A DNA stretch of 64,000 nucleotides from Sphingobacteriales bacterium 44-61. Lineage in GTDB: Bacteria > Bacteroidota > Bacteroidia > Chitinophagales > Chitinophagaceae. The DNA is taken from the NCBI GenBank assembly GCA_001898405.1, contig MKTW01000002.1, positions 618,175 through 682,174 on the forward strand, given 5' to 3'. The stretch's first letter is position 1, and each line of letters starts with the position of its first letter. The position numbers were made by a program, and so were the translations under genes. The notes below the pieces were generated by a model. The model did no database searches and was not told where the DNA came from. It saw only the letters and a program-made list of their open reading frames with translations. Below are positions 9,736-18,238 of this stretch, piece by piece.

Positions 9736-11937
9736 ATGGATCTCGTCTACGTTTTCCGTGTACTCTATGAACGAAAATTTATCCTGATCGCTTCTGCGAT
9801 CATTGCGGCCGCAGCAGCGTATTTTTTTACACGGAATGAAAAGAAATTTTACCGCTCCACTGCTCAGCTTTCTACCGGTTACACCATCAATGACGATATC
9901 CAGGTAGGTGGTAAAGAAACCAGTCTTTATGAGGCAGATACAAAGTTCAATAATGACATCATTACGTTTACTTCCCCCAGTGTAACCACGCTGCTGTCTT
10001 ACCAGTTGATCCTGCACGACCTTCAGAGTAAACACCCTTTCACTGAGCTGAGCGAAGCACAGAAAAAATCGCCCGTCTATACCGGCGTGAACAAAGATTC
10101 TGCTATCCAGATATTTAAGGATAAGCTTGAAACAATGACCCTGCTTACCTCTTACCGGCCAGACGAAAAGAAAATGATCGAATTCCTGAAGCTGTACGGG
10201 TATGATTATAAATTCGTTCAAAGAAGCCTGAGCGTATACCGCCTACAGCGTACGGATTATATACAGATCGATTATATTTCCCAGAACCCGGAACTTTCTT
10301 CTTTTGCGGTGAATACGATCTTTTCCGAATTCATCCGCTATTATAAATATGTAAGAAGCACCAAGTCGAACGAAGCGATCGATACGCTCCGAAGCCTGAT
10401 GGAAAAGAAAAGGCAGGAATTGAGTATCAAAACAGGAACATACATTAATGAAGCGGGTGTCGACCCTACCATTGAAAGCACCAGCAAGCTTGAAGTGATC
10501 GCAAACCTGGAAAACATGCTTGCGGATGAAAAGAAAAGGTTGACCACGCTCAATGCCAACCTGGAAAAGGTCATGCGCCGCATCAATGATCTTAAACCGG
10601 AAAGCAATACTTCGATCAGCACAGGTGATAATATGGAATTGCTCACGCTCAGAAAACAGCGTGATGATACCTATGCCGAGTATGTACGTACCGGCTCAAC
10701 CAACCAGGCTTTATACCAGCAGTATCTTGACCTGAAAAGCAAGATCCAAAAAGCAGCGCTACAGGGCTCCGGCGGGGGCATACGCCTGCCCACCGGCACC
10801 ACCCGGCTTGACCTGATGGACCAGAAAGCTGATGCGGAAATAGATATTCAGACCAGCCAGAAAAATATCTCGGAGATCGAAAAACGAATTGCTTCGCTGA
10901 AAGGAGGTGTAAGGTCCAGCGCATCCCAAAGCGCTACAGCCGAAAGCCTGACCAAGGAAGTGGAGCAGGCTAATAAAGAATACCTGGAAGCAAAACAGAA
11001 GTACAACGACGCTATCGATATCAACTCTTCTTCTGTCAATAATTTCAGACAGATCCTGTTTGGCCAGCCGGCGCTTGACCCGGAACCATCCAAACGGAAA
11101 CTGATCGTTGGTATGGCGGGTATCGCAGCATTGCTTACTGTAACACTGGTGATCATTATCCTCACCTACCTTGATTCTTCTATTAAAACTCCCCGCCAGT
11201 TCAACAAAGAAGTAAATCTTAAGCTGATCAGCACCATCAATTTTATGAACCTGCAGGGCTATACCATGCAGGATATCATCACCAACAAGATCCATACTAG
11301 AAATAAATCGCATAAAGCAGATCACAATGCCTTCCGGGCTTCACTCAGAAAGCTCCGGTTTGAGATCGAACAAAGCAATAAGCAGGTTTTCCTTTTTGCC
11401 AGTACCAAAAAAGCACAGGGCAAGACCACGATCATCCAGGCATTGAGCTTCAGTCTCGCACTCAGCAAGAAAAAGATCCTGATCATTGACACCAACTTCT
11501 GTAATAATGACCTGACCATGCAGTTGCAGGCAAACCCTGTGCTGGAGCGTACCAATGTTCAGAATGAACCCGGCGCGATCATGGACGAACTGGAGAAGAA
11601 TGCCACCGTTTCATCAGACGGCTACGTGTATGTGATCGGTTCTGAGGGTGGGGATTATACGCCTGAAGAGATACTCTCACAACAGAACGTACTGAACTAT
11701 CTCGATTTCCTCAAAACCAAATTCGATTATATTTTCCTTGAGGGCCCGCCATTGAATGATTTCTCTGATTCCAAGGAGCTTTCACAATATGTTGAAGGTG
11801 TTATTGCCGTATTCTCTGCTGATATCAGTCTTGCACAAATAGACAAACAGTCAATCGACTTTTTTAAATCACTCGGCAACAAATTCTATGGCGCTGTATT
11901 GAATAAAGTTGAATTGAAGAGTATCAATACCGCATAA
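9736..11937 (+). CDS. Wzz/Wzc-type chain-length determinant with BY-kinase-like ATPase domain
   Basis: The 733-residue protein has an N-terminal Wzz-type domain with a first helix at about 14-31, a long periplasmic coiled-coil region, a second helix at about 460-480 (AGIAALLTVTLVIII) and a cytosolic P-loop domain. Walker A is ASTKKAQGKTT, Walker A' is KILIIDTNF, and the Walker B position reads FLEGPP where bacterial tyrosine kinases usually have DxPP. The C-terminus lacks the usual tyrosine cluster, ending in KVELKSINTA. It should control EPS polymerisation and export with the Wzy-type and outer-membrane partners nearby, but tyrosine autokinase activity is doubtful. Confidence 0.85.
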   Translation: MDLVYVFRVLYERKFILIASAIIAAAAAYFFTRNEKKFYRSTAQLSTGYTINDDIQVGGKETSLYEADTKFNNDIITFTSPSVTTLLSYQLILHDLQSKHPFTELSEAQKKSPVYTGVNKDSAIQIFKDKLETMTLLTSYRPDEKKMIEFLKLYGYDYKFVQRSLSVYRLQRTDYIQIDYISQNPELSSFAVNTIFSEFIRYYKYVRSTKSNEAIDTLRSLMEKKRQELSIKTGTYINEAGVDPTIESTSKLEVIANLENMLADEKKRLTTLNANLEKVMRRINDLKPESNTSISTGDNMELLTLRKQRDDTYAEYVRTGSTNQALYQQYLDLKSKIQKAALQGSGGGIRLPTGTTRLDLMDQKADAEIDIQTSQKNISEIEKRIASLKGGVRSSASQSATAESLTKEVEQANKEYLEAKQKYNDAIDINSSSVNNFRQILFGQPALDPEPSKRKLIVGMAGIAALLTVTLVIIILTYLDSSIKTPRQFNKEVNLKLISTINFMNLQGYTMQDIITNKIHTRNKSHKADHNAFRASLRKLRFEIEQSNKQVFLFASTKKAQGKTTIIQALSFSLALSKKKILIIDTNFCNNDLTMQLQANPVLERTNVQNEPGAIMDELEKNATVSSDGYVYVIGSEGGDYTPEEILSQQNVLNYLDFLKTKFDYIFLEGPPLNDFSDSKELSQYVEGVIAVFSADISLAQIDKQSIDFFKSLGNKFYGAVLNKVELKSINTA

Positions 11938-11947
11938 ATCCCGAATA

Positions 11948-12040
11948 ATGGAAAAGAAAAGCAATGCTTATGAAGCCATTCTGATCATTTGCGTAGCAGC
12001 CATCATGATCTTTTTTTTCATAAAAGTGGTATTTCTGTAG
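11948..12040 (+). CDS. Small single-helix membrane peptide, 30 residues
   Basis: An ATG 10 bp after the Wzc-like stop opens a 30-codon frame: a charged, polar start (MEKKSNAYEA) and then about 19 hydrophobic residues (ILIICVAAIMIFFFIKVVF). It sits between the chain-length protein and the Wzy-type gene on the same strand, with short spacers on both sides, so it is likely co-transcribed. No family is recognised. It may be a small subunit of the export/polymerase complex; this is inference, and it could also be a chance frame. Confidence 0.5.
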   Translation: MEKKSNAYEAILIICVAAIMIFFFIKVVFL

Positions 12041-12062
12041 CCGGAAATCAAAAGATTGAACT

Positions 12063-13520
12063 TTGAACGTTTTACTTAAACGGTTGAACAGGCTTTTCCT
12101 GATCGAAAAGCTAAATAATGTGCAGGGATGGATCCTGTGCATAGTCCTTGCTGTGTACGTTAGTTTCATTGCCAGCAAGTCTATGATCGCCGGCGAAAGT
12201 ATTATCGGGTTGTTCTTTTGCATCATTGGCGGATGCATCTGCCTCTTAAACACCCGTCTTGGATTATATATCATCGTTGCATTTTCTTTTTTCGCAATAT
12301 TATTGTCGCGGTTTTTTTTTAACGACACCCTGCCTTCCGGACTGATACTTGATATTACTGTACTTGCTATCGTGCTGGGATTGCTGATCAGAAAGAAGGA
12401 GCTGAAAGCCATCATCAGTTCATTTGCAGCAAGTCCTGTTACCATCTTAATATTAGTGGTCGCAGGCTACAGCGCCCTGGAATTTTTTAACCCGAATGCA
12501 ATGTCCTTTAACGGGTCTTTCCAGGCATTCCGGAAGATCCTGAACTTATTATTGCTGTTCTTCATCTCCTACTACGTATTTGACAGCTTTGAGGCAATCA
12601 AAAAATTCATCTATTTCCTTTTTGTCGTTGCTGCGATTGCAGGCCTTTACGGTTGCATCCAGGAATGGTATGGTCTTTTCAATTTCGAACGGGAATGGTT
12701 GCTTGCAGATGCACACCGTTATGGCCTGATCGTTATTGCCGGTCATATCCGGGTCTTTTCCACCATGACCGATCCTGCAGCATTCGGTATGATCATGACA
12801 TCCTGTGCAGTTTTCTTTATCGGCCTGCTGTCGAACAGGATGACCGCTTTGCAGCGTTTGCTGGTCATTGCAGGAATTGTTTTCATGATCCTGGGTATGA
12901 CCTATTCCGGTACACGCACTGCCAACGCCATGCTGGTAGCAGGTGTGGGATTCTATCTCCTGCTTACAATACAACGCAGAAGCTCACTCATTATCGCTGT
13001 CATATCAACAGTGATACTGTTAGGTGCGTTGTATGCACCGATCAGTAACCCTTCGCTGAACCGTTTCCGGACAACCTTCCAGGCAAGTGAAGATCCGTCT
13101 TACAAGTTGAGGGTTAAGAATCGCAAATCCATTCAACCCTATATTTACAGCCACCCCATGGGAGGCGGACTGGGAACAACCGGAGCTGTTGGCGAGATCT
13201 TTCACCCCGGCCACCCGCTGGCAGGCTTTCAGCCGGATAGCGGCTACCTGAAAAAAGCACTGGAAACAGGCTGGATCGGGCTTATCCTTTTTTTCGTTCT
13301 CTATTTCCTGGTGCTGAAACGGGGCATCAATGCTTATTTCAAAACAGAAGATACCGAAGCAAGAAATATAATAGCTGCCACCACTTCCGCGTTATTTACT
13401 TTCTATGTAGGTGAATATGCCCAGGTGGCCATTGGCCAGATCTCTGATGTTGTTGTATACTACCCTTTGATAGCCATTCTTTTAAGAATCGACACTTTTA
13501 AATTTAAAACAAACCTGTAA
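12063..13520 (+). CDS. Wzy/O-antigen-ligase-type membrane protein
   Basis: This 485-residue polytopic protein has about 11-12 helices and the O-antigen ligase (Wzy_C, PF04932) hallmark: a large periplasmic loop, here about residues 335-400, with an Arg-containing segment (SYKLRVKNRK) and HPMGGGLGTTG followed by PDSGYLKKALETGWIG. It would polymerise or ligate the EPS repeat unit at the periplasmic face. The frame starts with TTG at 12063; the first in-frame Met comes much later, so TTG is preferred though unproven. The next gene begins 5 bp after the stop. Confidence 0.85.
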   Translation: MNVLLKRLNRLFLIEKLNNVQGWILCIVLAVYVSFIASKSMIAGESIIGLFFCIIGGCICLLNTRLGLYIIVAFSFFAILLSRFFFNDTLPSGLILDITVLAIVLGLLIRKKELKAIISSFAASPVTILILVVAGYSALEFFNPNAMSFNGSFQAFRKILNLLLLFFISYYVFDSFEAIKKFIYFLFVVAAIAGLYGCIQEWYGLFNFEREWLLADAHRYGLIVIAGHIRVFSTMTDPAAFGMIMTSCAVFFIGLLSNRMTALQRLLVIAGIVFMILGMTYSGTRTANAMLVAGVGFYLLLTIQRRSSLIIAVISTVILLGALYAPISNPSLNRFRTTFQASEDPSYKLRVKNRKSIQPYIYSHPMGGGLGTTGAVGEIFHPGHPLAGFQPDSGYLKKALETGWIGLILFFVLYFLVLKRGINAYFKTEDTEARNIIAATTSALFTFYVGEYAQVAIGQISDVVVYYPLIAILLRIDTFKFKTNL

Positions 13521-13525
13521 CCGAA

Positions 13526-14233
13526 ATGAAGAAACTGCTTATCCTTCAAGCCCTTTGCGCATTTACCCTTTTGGCGTCTGCGCAAACCACCACAAAGGCG
13601 CCGGCAAATACGGCAAATGTGCCGGACTCACTGATCATGCGTAAACTGGTGGAACTGGCCACAACCGGCCCCTCATTCAAATTGGCTGAGCACCAGGAAA
13701 ACGTGCTGCAATACCAGCTCAAAGGCGCAAAAAATAACTGGATGAACCTGCTGACAGTTTCAATGAACTATAATGATCTCCAGCTTAAGGGACAAAACAG
13801 CACATACGTTTATCCCAAATATTTCTTCGGTCTTAATATCCCGCTCGGAACATTGTTGTCAAGAACACAGGTAAAAGCGACCAGGGAACAGATCAAGGCA
13901 AAAGAAGAACAAAAAGAGATACTTGTCCGCTCGCTGAAGACAGAGATACTTAAAATGTACCTTCAATACAAAAACTATAATGACCTGATCCTGCTTCAGA
14001 CCAATGTGATCGATGATGAAGAAGCGACCTTCGCTAAAGCAAAAGAAGATTTCAAAGAAGGTTCTATTACTATCGAAACCTATAACCAGTCGCAGAAACG
14101 TTATAATGATGAAGTAGTAAAAGGCAAACAACTTGAACTGGACAGGGAGATCCTCAAATTGCAGATCGAAGAAGTGATCGGGATCACACTCGATGAAGCC
14201 ATTCAGCAAGCTGCTGCTATGCGAAAGAAATAA
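13526..14233 (+). CDS. Half-length TolC-family (OEP-like) periplasmic/outer-membrane protein
   Basis: The 235-residue product has a signal peptide (MKKLLILQALCAFTLLASAQ) and long amphipathic helices resembling TolC-type outer-membrane efflux proteins, including KNYNDLILLQTNVIDDEEATF and a later SITIETYNQSQ loop. TolC-like proteins are usually 400-480 residues with two OEP repeats; this one carries about one repeat and short beta segments (LTVSMNYND, KYFFGLNIPLG). It follows the Wzy-type gene by 5 bp, suggesting it forms or helps the periplasmic/outer-membrane EPS exit path. No frameshift remnant of a second half is seen downstream. Confidence 0.75.
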   Translation: MKKLLILQALCAFTLLASAQTTTKAPANTANVPDSLIMRKLVELATTGPSFKLAEHQENVLQYQLKGAKNNWMNLLTVSMNYNDLQLKGQNSTYVYPKYFFGLNIPLGTLLSRTQVKATREQIKAKEEQKEILVRSLKTEILKMYLQYKNYNDLILLQTNVIDDEEATFAKAKEDFKEGSITIETYNQSQKRYNDEVVKGKQLELDREILKLQIEEVIGITLDEAIQQAAAMRKK

Positions 14234-14257
14234 TTGAAGTGAGCGTTACCCTGATCA

Positions 14258-15355
14258 ATGAACAAATCAACCATCCACTCGATCTCGAACCGGCTTTTTA
14301 ACACAGACCGCATTCTTTCCATCAAAAGAATGCAATGGGTTGATACACTTAAAGGCGTTGCTATCATCCTCGTGGTATACCGGCACGTGATCATCGGGCT
14401 TCAACGTAAGGAATTATATGTACCGGAAGGGCTCGCTACAGCAAACCTGCTCTTTTACAGCTTCCGCATGCCCCTGTTCTTCCTTCTTTCAGGCCTGTTC
14501 CTTTACAGGAGCCTGAAGAAAAGAAAAGCATCATCCCTGTTTGAATCCAAGTTTGCCACGCTCATCTATCCTTACCTGGTGTGGACCATTATCCAGATCA
14601 CCCTGCAGATCCTGGTAGCAGATTCAGCTGTCACTAATTCTAACCGTGGATGGAAGGACTACCTGTATATACTTTACCAGCCCAGGGAACTTGATCAGTT
14701 CTGGTATCTCCCTGCCCTGTTCAATGCAACCATCGTTTACCTGCTTTTACACAGTGTACTGAAACTGAACAAGACCATCCATATATTGCTGGCTATCGGC
14801 ATTTACTTTTCTTCTTTTGCGTTCAAGGATATCAGTATGATCTGCGACTGGATGCTTTTCTACCCCTTCCTGTTGCTCGGGGCATTATTATCTGATTTCT
14901 TTTTCAATGAGAACAACACTGCCCGGATCAAAAAGCCATGGCTGTTCTTTGCGGCCATTCCCTTTTTTATATTGACCCAATACCTGTACCTGCAGCATGA
15001 TGAACATTATTACACAGATACCGTTGCCGGCAAATTATTATTTATCCCGATCAGCCTGACAGGGTCAGCAATGATGCTGCTGTTATCATTCCGCCTGGAA
15101 CAATTCAGTATCAGCAAAGCTTTCCGGGTGATAGGATTTCATTCATTGTATATATACGTAATGCATGTGCAGGCAGCATCACTGTGGCGGACAATATTGA
15201 TGAAGTTCTTTGGCGTAACAGATGCTTATGTGCTGCTGTTCAGCGGGATCATATTCAGCGTGTTCGTATGTATCTGCATATATAACCTGTTAATCAGGAA
15301 CGGCCCGCTCTGGTTTTTGTTTTCTTACCGGAAAAAAGCGGATGAAGGGGCCTGA
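14258..15355 (+). CDS. Acyltransferase-3 family membrane protein
   Basis: This 365-residue membrane protein belongs to the acyltransferase 3 family (PF01757). Visible landmarks are WVDTLKGVAIILVVYRHV (family R/H helix; His at YRHV) and FRMPLFFLLSGLFL in helix 3, with about ten helices in all. Such proteins O-acetylate or succinylate sugars of surface polysaccharides. Its start, 24 bp after the TolC-like stop, makes it the last plus-strand gene of the EPS run; Met25 (RMQWVDTLKG) is an alternative start. Its last 66 bp overlap the convergent acyltransferase gene on the other strand. Confidence 0.85.
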   Translation: MNKSTIHSISNRLFNTDRILSIKRMQWVDTLKGVAIILVVYRHVIIGLQRKELYVPEGLATANLLFYSFRMPLFFLLSGLFLYRSLKKRKASSLFESKFATLIYPYLVWTIIQITLQILVADSAVTNSNRGWKDYLYILYQPRELDQFWYLPALFNATIVYLLLHSVLKLNKTIHILLAIGIYFSSFAFKDISMICDWMLFYPFLLLGALLSDFFFNENNTARIKKPWLFFAAIPFFILTQYLYLQHDEHYYTDTVAGKLLFIPISLTGSAMMLLLSFRLEQFSISKAFRVIGFHSLYIYVMHVQAASLWRTILMKFFGVTDAYVLLFSGIIFSVFVCICIYNLLIRNGPLWFLFSYRKKADEGA

Positions 15356-16459
15356 TCTCGGTATTTTTTTCCCGTTCAATGCCTTGCCAATGAACGTATT
15401 GCTGACCAGGTACTGATAAGAAAGCAGGCAAACAATAAAAGTGACCAGGAACACGACCGTCATTTTGATCCAGGGGTTCATCGCCAGCGGATGAAGCAAA
15501 ACCTGGGTGAACGTTGCCACACCAAGATGAAGAAGGTATACCCAATAGGAAGAATCTGAGAAGTAACGCCAGAAGGCACTATCCTTATTGAAATACCGCA
15601 GGAAAAGGGCAATGCAGGCATACATGGTGGAGAGGCACTGGACCACGATAAGCAGGTAATATAACGAAGAAGGAATATCAGGTATGATAATGAATAGTAC
15701 CGCTGAGCTTATAATGGCAACCAGCAGCAAGGGGAAGCTCCAGCGGGAAAGCAATGAAAAATCAAACCGGAGATTATATAATACCCAACCGGAGAAATAG
15801 AAGAAGCTATAAAGAATAAAAAGGCCGGCAGGGATCTTATACCCGGTATAAGTAGGCAGATGATCAAATTTAAATGTGTAGCGGATGGCATACAATACGG
15901 CAACAGACAATAACAGGATGCTGGCCGGCCTGGCAATAAAAGCAGGTACCTTTAATTTTATTTTTTTATTGATCCGGAACAGGATCGCGGAAAAAACATA
16001 AAAGATCAGCAGGTAGTAAAGGAACCATAAATGAGCAAGACCGTTCCAACTGAGCATTTGCTTCAATGAACGTTGAATGGCTTCCTGCAATGGTGTATGT
16101 TCTGTGTAATAAATACGGAAAAAATGAAACGGCAGTAAAGTGAGAGGCACCAGCACAATAGCACCAACAAGAAAAGGCACCAATATCCTTCCAGCCCGCT
16201 GACGGAGAAACGCTGTTAATCCTTTCCTGTCGCAAACCAGTGCCGCGAAATAACCGGCAACAAGAAAGAACAGCGGCATTCGGAATGAATGGATGAACTC
16301 GTAAATGAATTCAAGCGCAGGTGAATATAATTGAGTGTCATGAGGCCAGCTGTTTTCCGGCTTCTGTTTAAAGAAGATCACGGTGTGAAGAATAACACCA
16401 AGCCACATGGCAGTGGCGCGCAGTGCGTCAAAGCCATATATACGGGAAGAATTTTTCAT
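15290..16459 (-). CDS. Acyltransferase-3 family membrane protein (MdoC-like)
   Basis: This 389-residue polytopic protein of the acyltransferase 3 family opens with YGFDALRATAMWLGVILHTVIFF and has SFRMPLFFLVAGYFAAL in the third helix, close to glucan-modifying OpgC/MdoC-like members. It probably transfers an acyl group to a cell-surface or periplasmic glycan. It is convergent with the other acyltransferase at 14258-15355 and the two coding regions overlap by 66 bp at their 3' ends, so both proteins end in unrelated basic tails encoded by the same DNA. It is divergent to the methyltransferase at 16588. Confidence 0.85.
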   Translation of the reverse strand: MKNSSRIYGFDALRATAMWLGVILHTVIFFKQKPENSWPHDTQLYSPALEFIYEFIHSFRMPLFFLVAGYFAALVCDRKGLTAFLRQRAGRILVPFLVGAIVLVPLTLLPFHFFRIYYTEHTPLQEAIQRSLKQMLSWNGLAHLWFLYYLLIFYVFSAILFRINKKIKLKVPAFIARPASILLLSVAVLYAIRYTFKFDHLPTYTGYKIPAGLFILYSFFYFSGWVLYNLRFDFSLLSRWSFPLLLVAIISSAVLFIIIPDIPSSLYYLLIVVQCLSTMYACIALFLRYFNKDSAFWRYFSDSSYWVYLLHLGVATFTQVLLHPLAMNPWIKMTVVFLVTFIVCLLSYQYLVSNTFIGKALNGKKIPRSGPFIRFFPVRKQKPERAVPD

Positions 16460-16587
16460 AGGTGAATTTGTGTTGCAGAAGAAAATGAACGAACGGTTGA
16501 GTGGCTCATATTAATATAAAAAAGTAATCATAAAGTTATTAAAAGTCGACTATTTTTTATAGTTTTCGACAAAAAAGGAATGCATTT

Positions 16588-17550
16588 ATGCGGGCAGAAA
16601 ATGTATGTAAAATTTGTAATAATTCTTCCAATAACAAAGTGCACAAGGCCAGGGAAATGATGTTTGGCCTCAAAGAGGAATTTGAATACCTGGAATGTGG
16701 TAATTGCTCCTGTCTGCAACTCATCTCCATCCCTGAATCCCTGGCAAAATATTATCCTGAAAATTACTATTCCTATCACAATAAGGGCGAAGATCATTTT
16801 ATACAGAAGTCATTACTGAAATCTTTAAAGCGTTCGTTCAAAAGCAAAACGCTTAACTCTTATCTGAAAGGCAATTCCCTGCTGGGTTCATTTGTCAACA
16901 GCAAATACAAATCTTATTATCCCTGGATCAAGCAGGGAGAGTTGAATCAGGATTCGAATATCCTGGACCTTGGCTGCGGAAAAGGCGAATTGCTGCTGCG
17001 TATGTACAATGATGGTTTCCGAAAACTCAGTGGTGCAGATCCCTTTATCGAAAAAGACATCAATTACAATTGTGGTATCACGATCCATAAAAAATCGATC
17101 GACCAGGTACAGGGCCCTTATGATCTCGTAATGATGCATCATGCATTTGAACACATGGAGAATCCTGCATGGGTGCTCGAAAAAATAAACAACGTATTAA
17201 GCAAAAACGGGAAAGTGATCATCCGCATACCGGTTGCAGGCAGTTATGCATGGAGAAAGTATTATACCAACTGGGTACAACTGGATGCACCAAGGCATAT
17301 TTTCATCCATTCGATACAAAGCATGAAACTGCTTTGTGCACAAACCGGTTTTGAGCTATCGGATGTCATATATGATTCTTACGAACTGCAGTTCTCCGGC
17401 AGTGAAATGTATCTCCGTGATATTCCCCTTACTTCAGGAAAAAAGATCTTCAGCCAGGAACAGATCGATCAGTTCAATCAATGGTCAAGGGAGCTTAATA
17501 AGATCAATGATGGAGATGCAGCCTGCTTTTATCTGACAAAAACAAACTGA
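16588..17550 (+). CDS. SAM-dependent methyltransferase with N-terminal zinc-ribbon-like motif
   Basis: The 320-residue protein has two CxxC pairs near the start (Cys7/Cys10 and Cys37/Cys40), typical of C-methyltransferase-like sugar enzymes, then a class I Rossmann domain with motif I LDLGCGKG at 126-133, an acidic motif II (GADPF), MMHHAFEHM as motif post-II, and KVIIRIPVAGSYAWRKYY later. Related proteins methylate sugar nucleotides, glycan ends or small molecules. It starts a new plus-strand unit that runs on to the oxidoreductase pair (20 bp spacing), but a role in glycan modification is only inferred from the neighbourhood. Confidence 0.8.
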   Translation: MRAENVCKICNNSSNNKVHKAREMMFGLKEEFEYLECGNCSCLQLISIPESLAKYYPENYYSYHNKGEDHFIQKSLLKSLKRSFKSKTLNSYLKGNSLLGSFVNSKYKSYYPWIKQGELNQDSNILDLGCGKGELLLRMYNDGFRKLSGADPFIEKDINYNCGITIHKKSIDQVQGPYDLVMMHHAFEHMENPAWVLEKINNVLSKNGKVIIRIPVAGSYAWRKYYTNWVQLDAPRHIFIHSIQSMKLLCAQTGFELSDVIYDSYELQFSGSEMYLRDIPLTSGKKIFSQEQIDQFNQWSRELNKINDGDAACFYLTKTN

Positions 17551-17570
17551 CCGATTCTTCCGGGAAATAT

Positions 17571-18143
17571 ATGAACAGGCGAAAAGCAATTACCAGGGTT
17601 TTACTGATCGGAGCTGGCGCTACGGCCGCAGTTGGTGGATACAAATGGTATTCGATCAACCGCGAGCCGGACCTTGATTTTATGGATCAGCAAACAGAAC
17701 TTATTGCCGCGCTGGCCGAAACAATCATTCCGGCAACAGATACGCCCGGCGCAAAAGCCTGCCAGGTAGAAAAGTATATCCAGGTGATGGTAAGGGATTG
17801 CACTGACCGCAAATCACAAAACAAATTCGTGGATGGCTTGAAAGACCTGAAAGCCTATACCAGTTATGAATACGGAAAGGAATACCAGCATTGCACTGCA
17901 GAACAACAGATCAAAGTGCTGGAGCATTTTGCCGGCAAGGCTTCATCTACCGGACTCTGGTCAAAGATCGAACGCCGTTACCTCGGCAATTCTTTCTTCA
18001 CTACCTTAAAACAGTATACCGTTGAAGGGTTCTGCACATCCAGGCAGGGGGCTACGCAAGCACTCTCCTATCTTCATGTGCCAGGGCGGTACCAGGGATG
18101 CATGCCAATGACACCTGGCCAGAAAGCATGGGCCACATCCTGA
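17571..18143 (+). CDS. Gluconate 2-dehydrogenase subunit 3 family protein
   Basis: This 190-residue protein begins with a twin-arginine-like leader (NRRKAITRVLLIGAGATAA) and then shows the gluconate 2-dehydrogenase subunit 3 pattern: ELIAALAETIIPATDTPGAKA and a C-terminal stretch YQGCMPMTPGQKAW. This family is the small partner of membrane-bound FAD-dependent GMC dehydrogenases and is thought to help their Tat export and assembly. The flavoprotein gene follows after 95 bp, supporting a two-subunit periplasmic dehydrogenase. No cytochrome subunit is adjacent; the c-type cytochrome at 43427 is distant. Confidence 0.88.
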   Translation: MNRRKAITRVLLIGAGATAAVGGYKWYSINREPDLDFMDQQTELIAALAETIIPATDTPGAKACQVEKYIQVMVRDCTDRKSQNKFVDGLKDLKAYTSYEYGKEYQHCTAEQQIKVLEHFAGKASSTGLWSKIERRYLGNSFFTTLKQYTVEGFCTSRQGATQALSYLHVPGRYQGCMPMTPGQKAWATS

Positions 18144-18238
18144 TGTTGTAGTAAATGGACAGCCTACAGTAGGTCTTTTATTTTCTATTTTTGATGAATT
18201 ATCTCAAAACCGGCTAACCAGCCACATGATAAATTATT

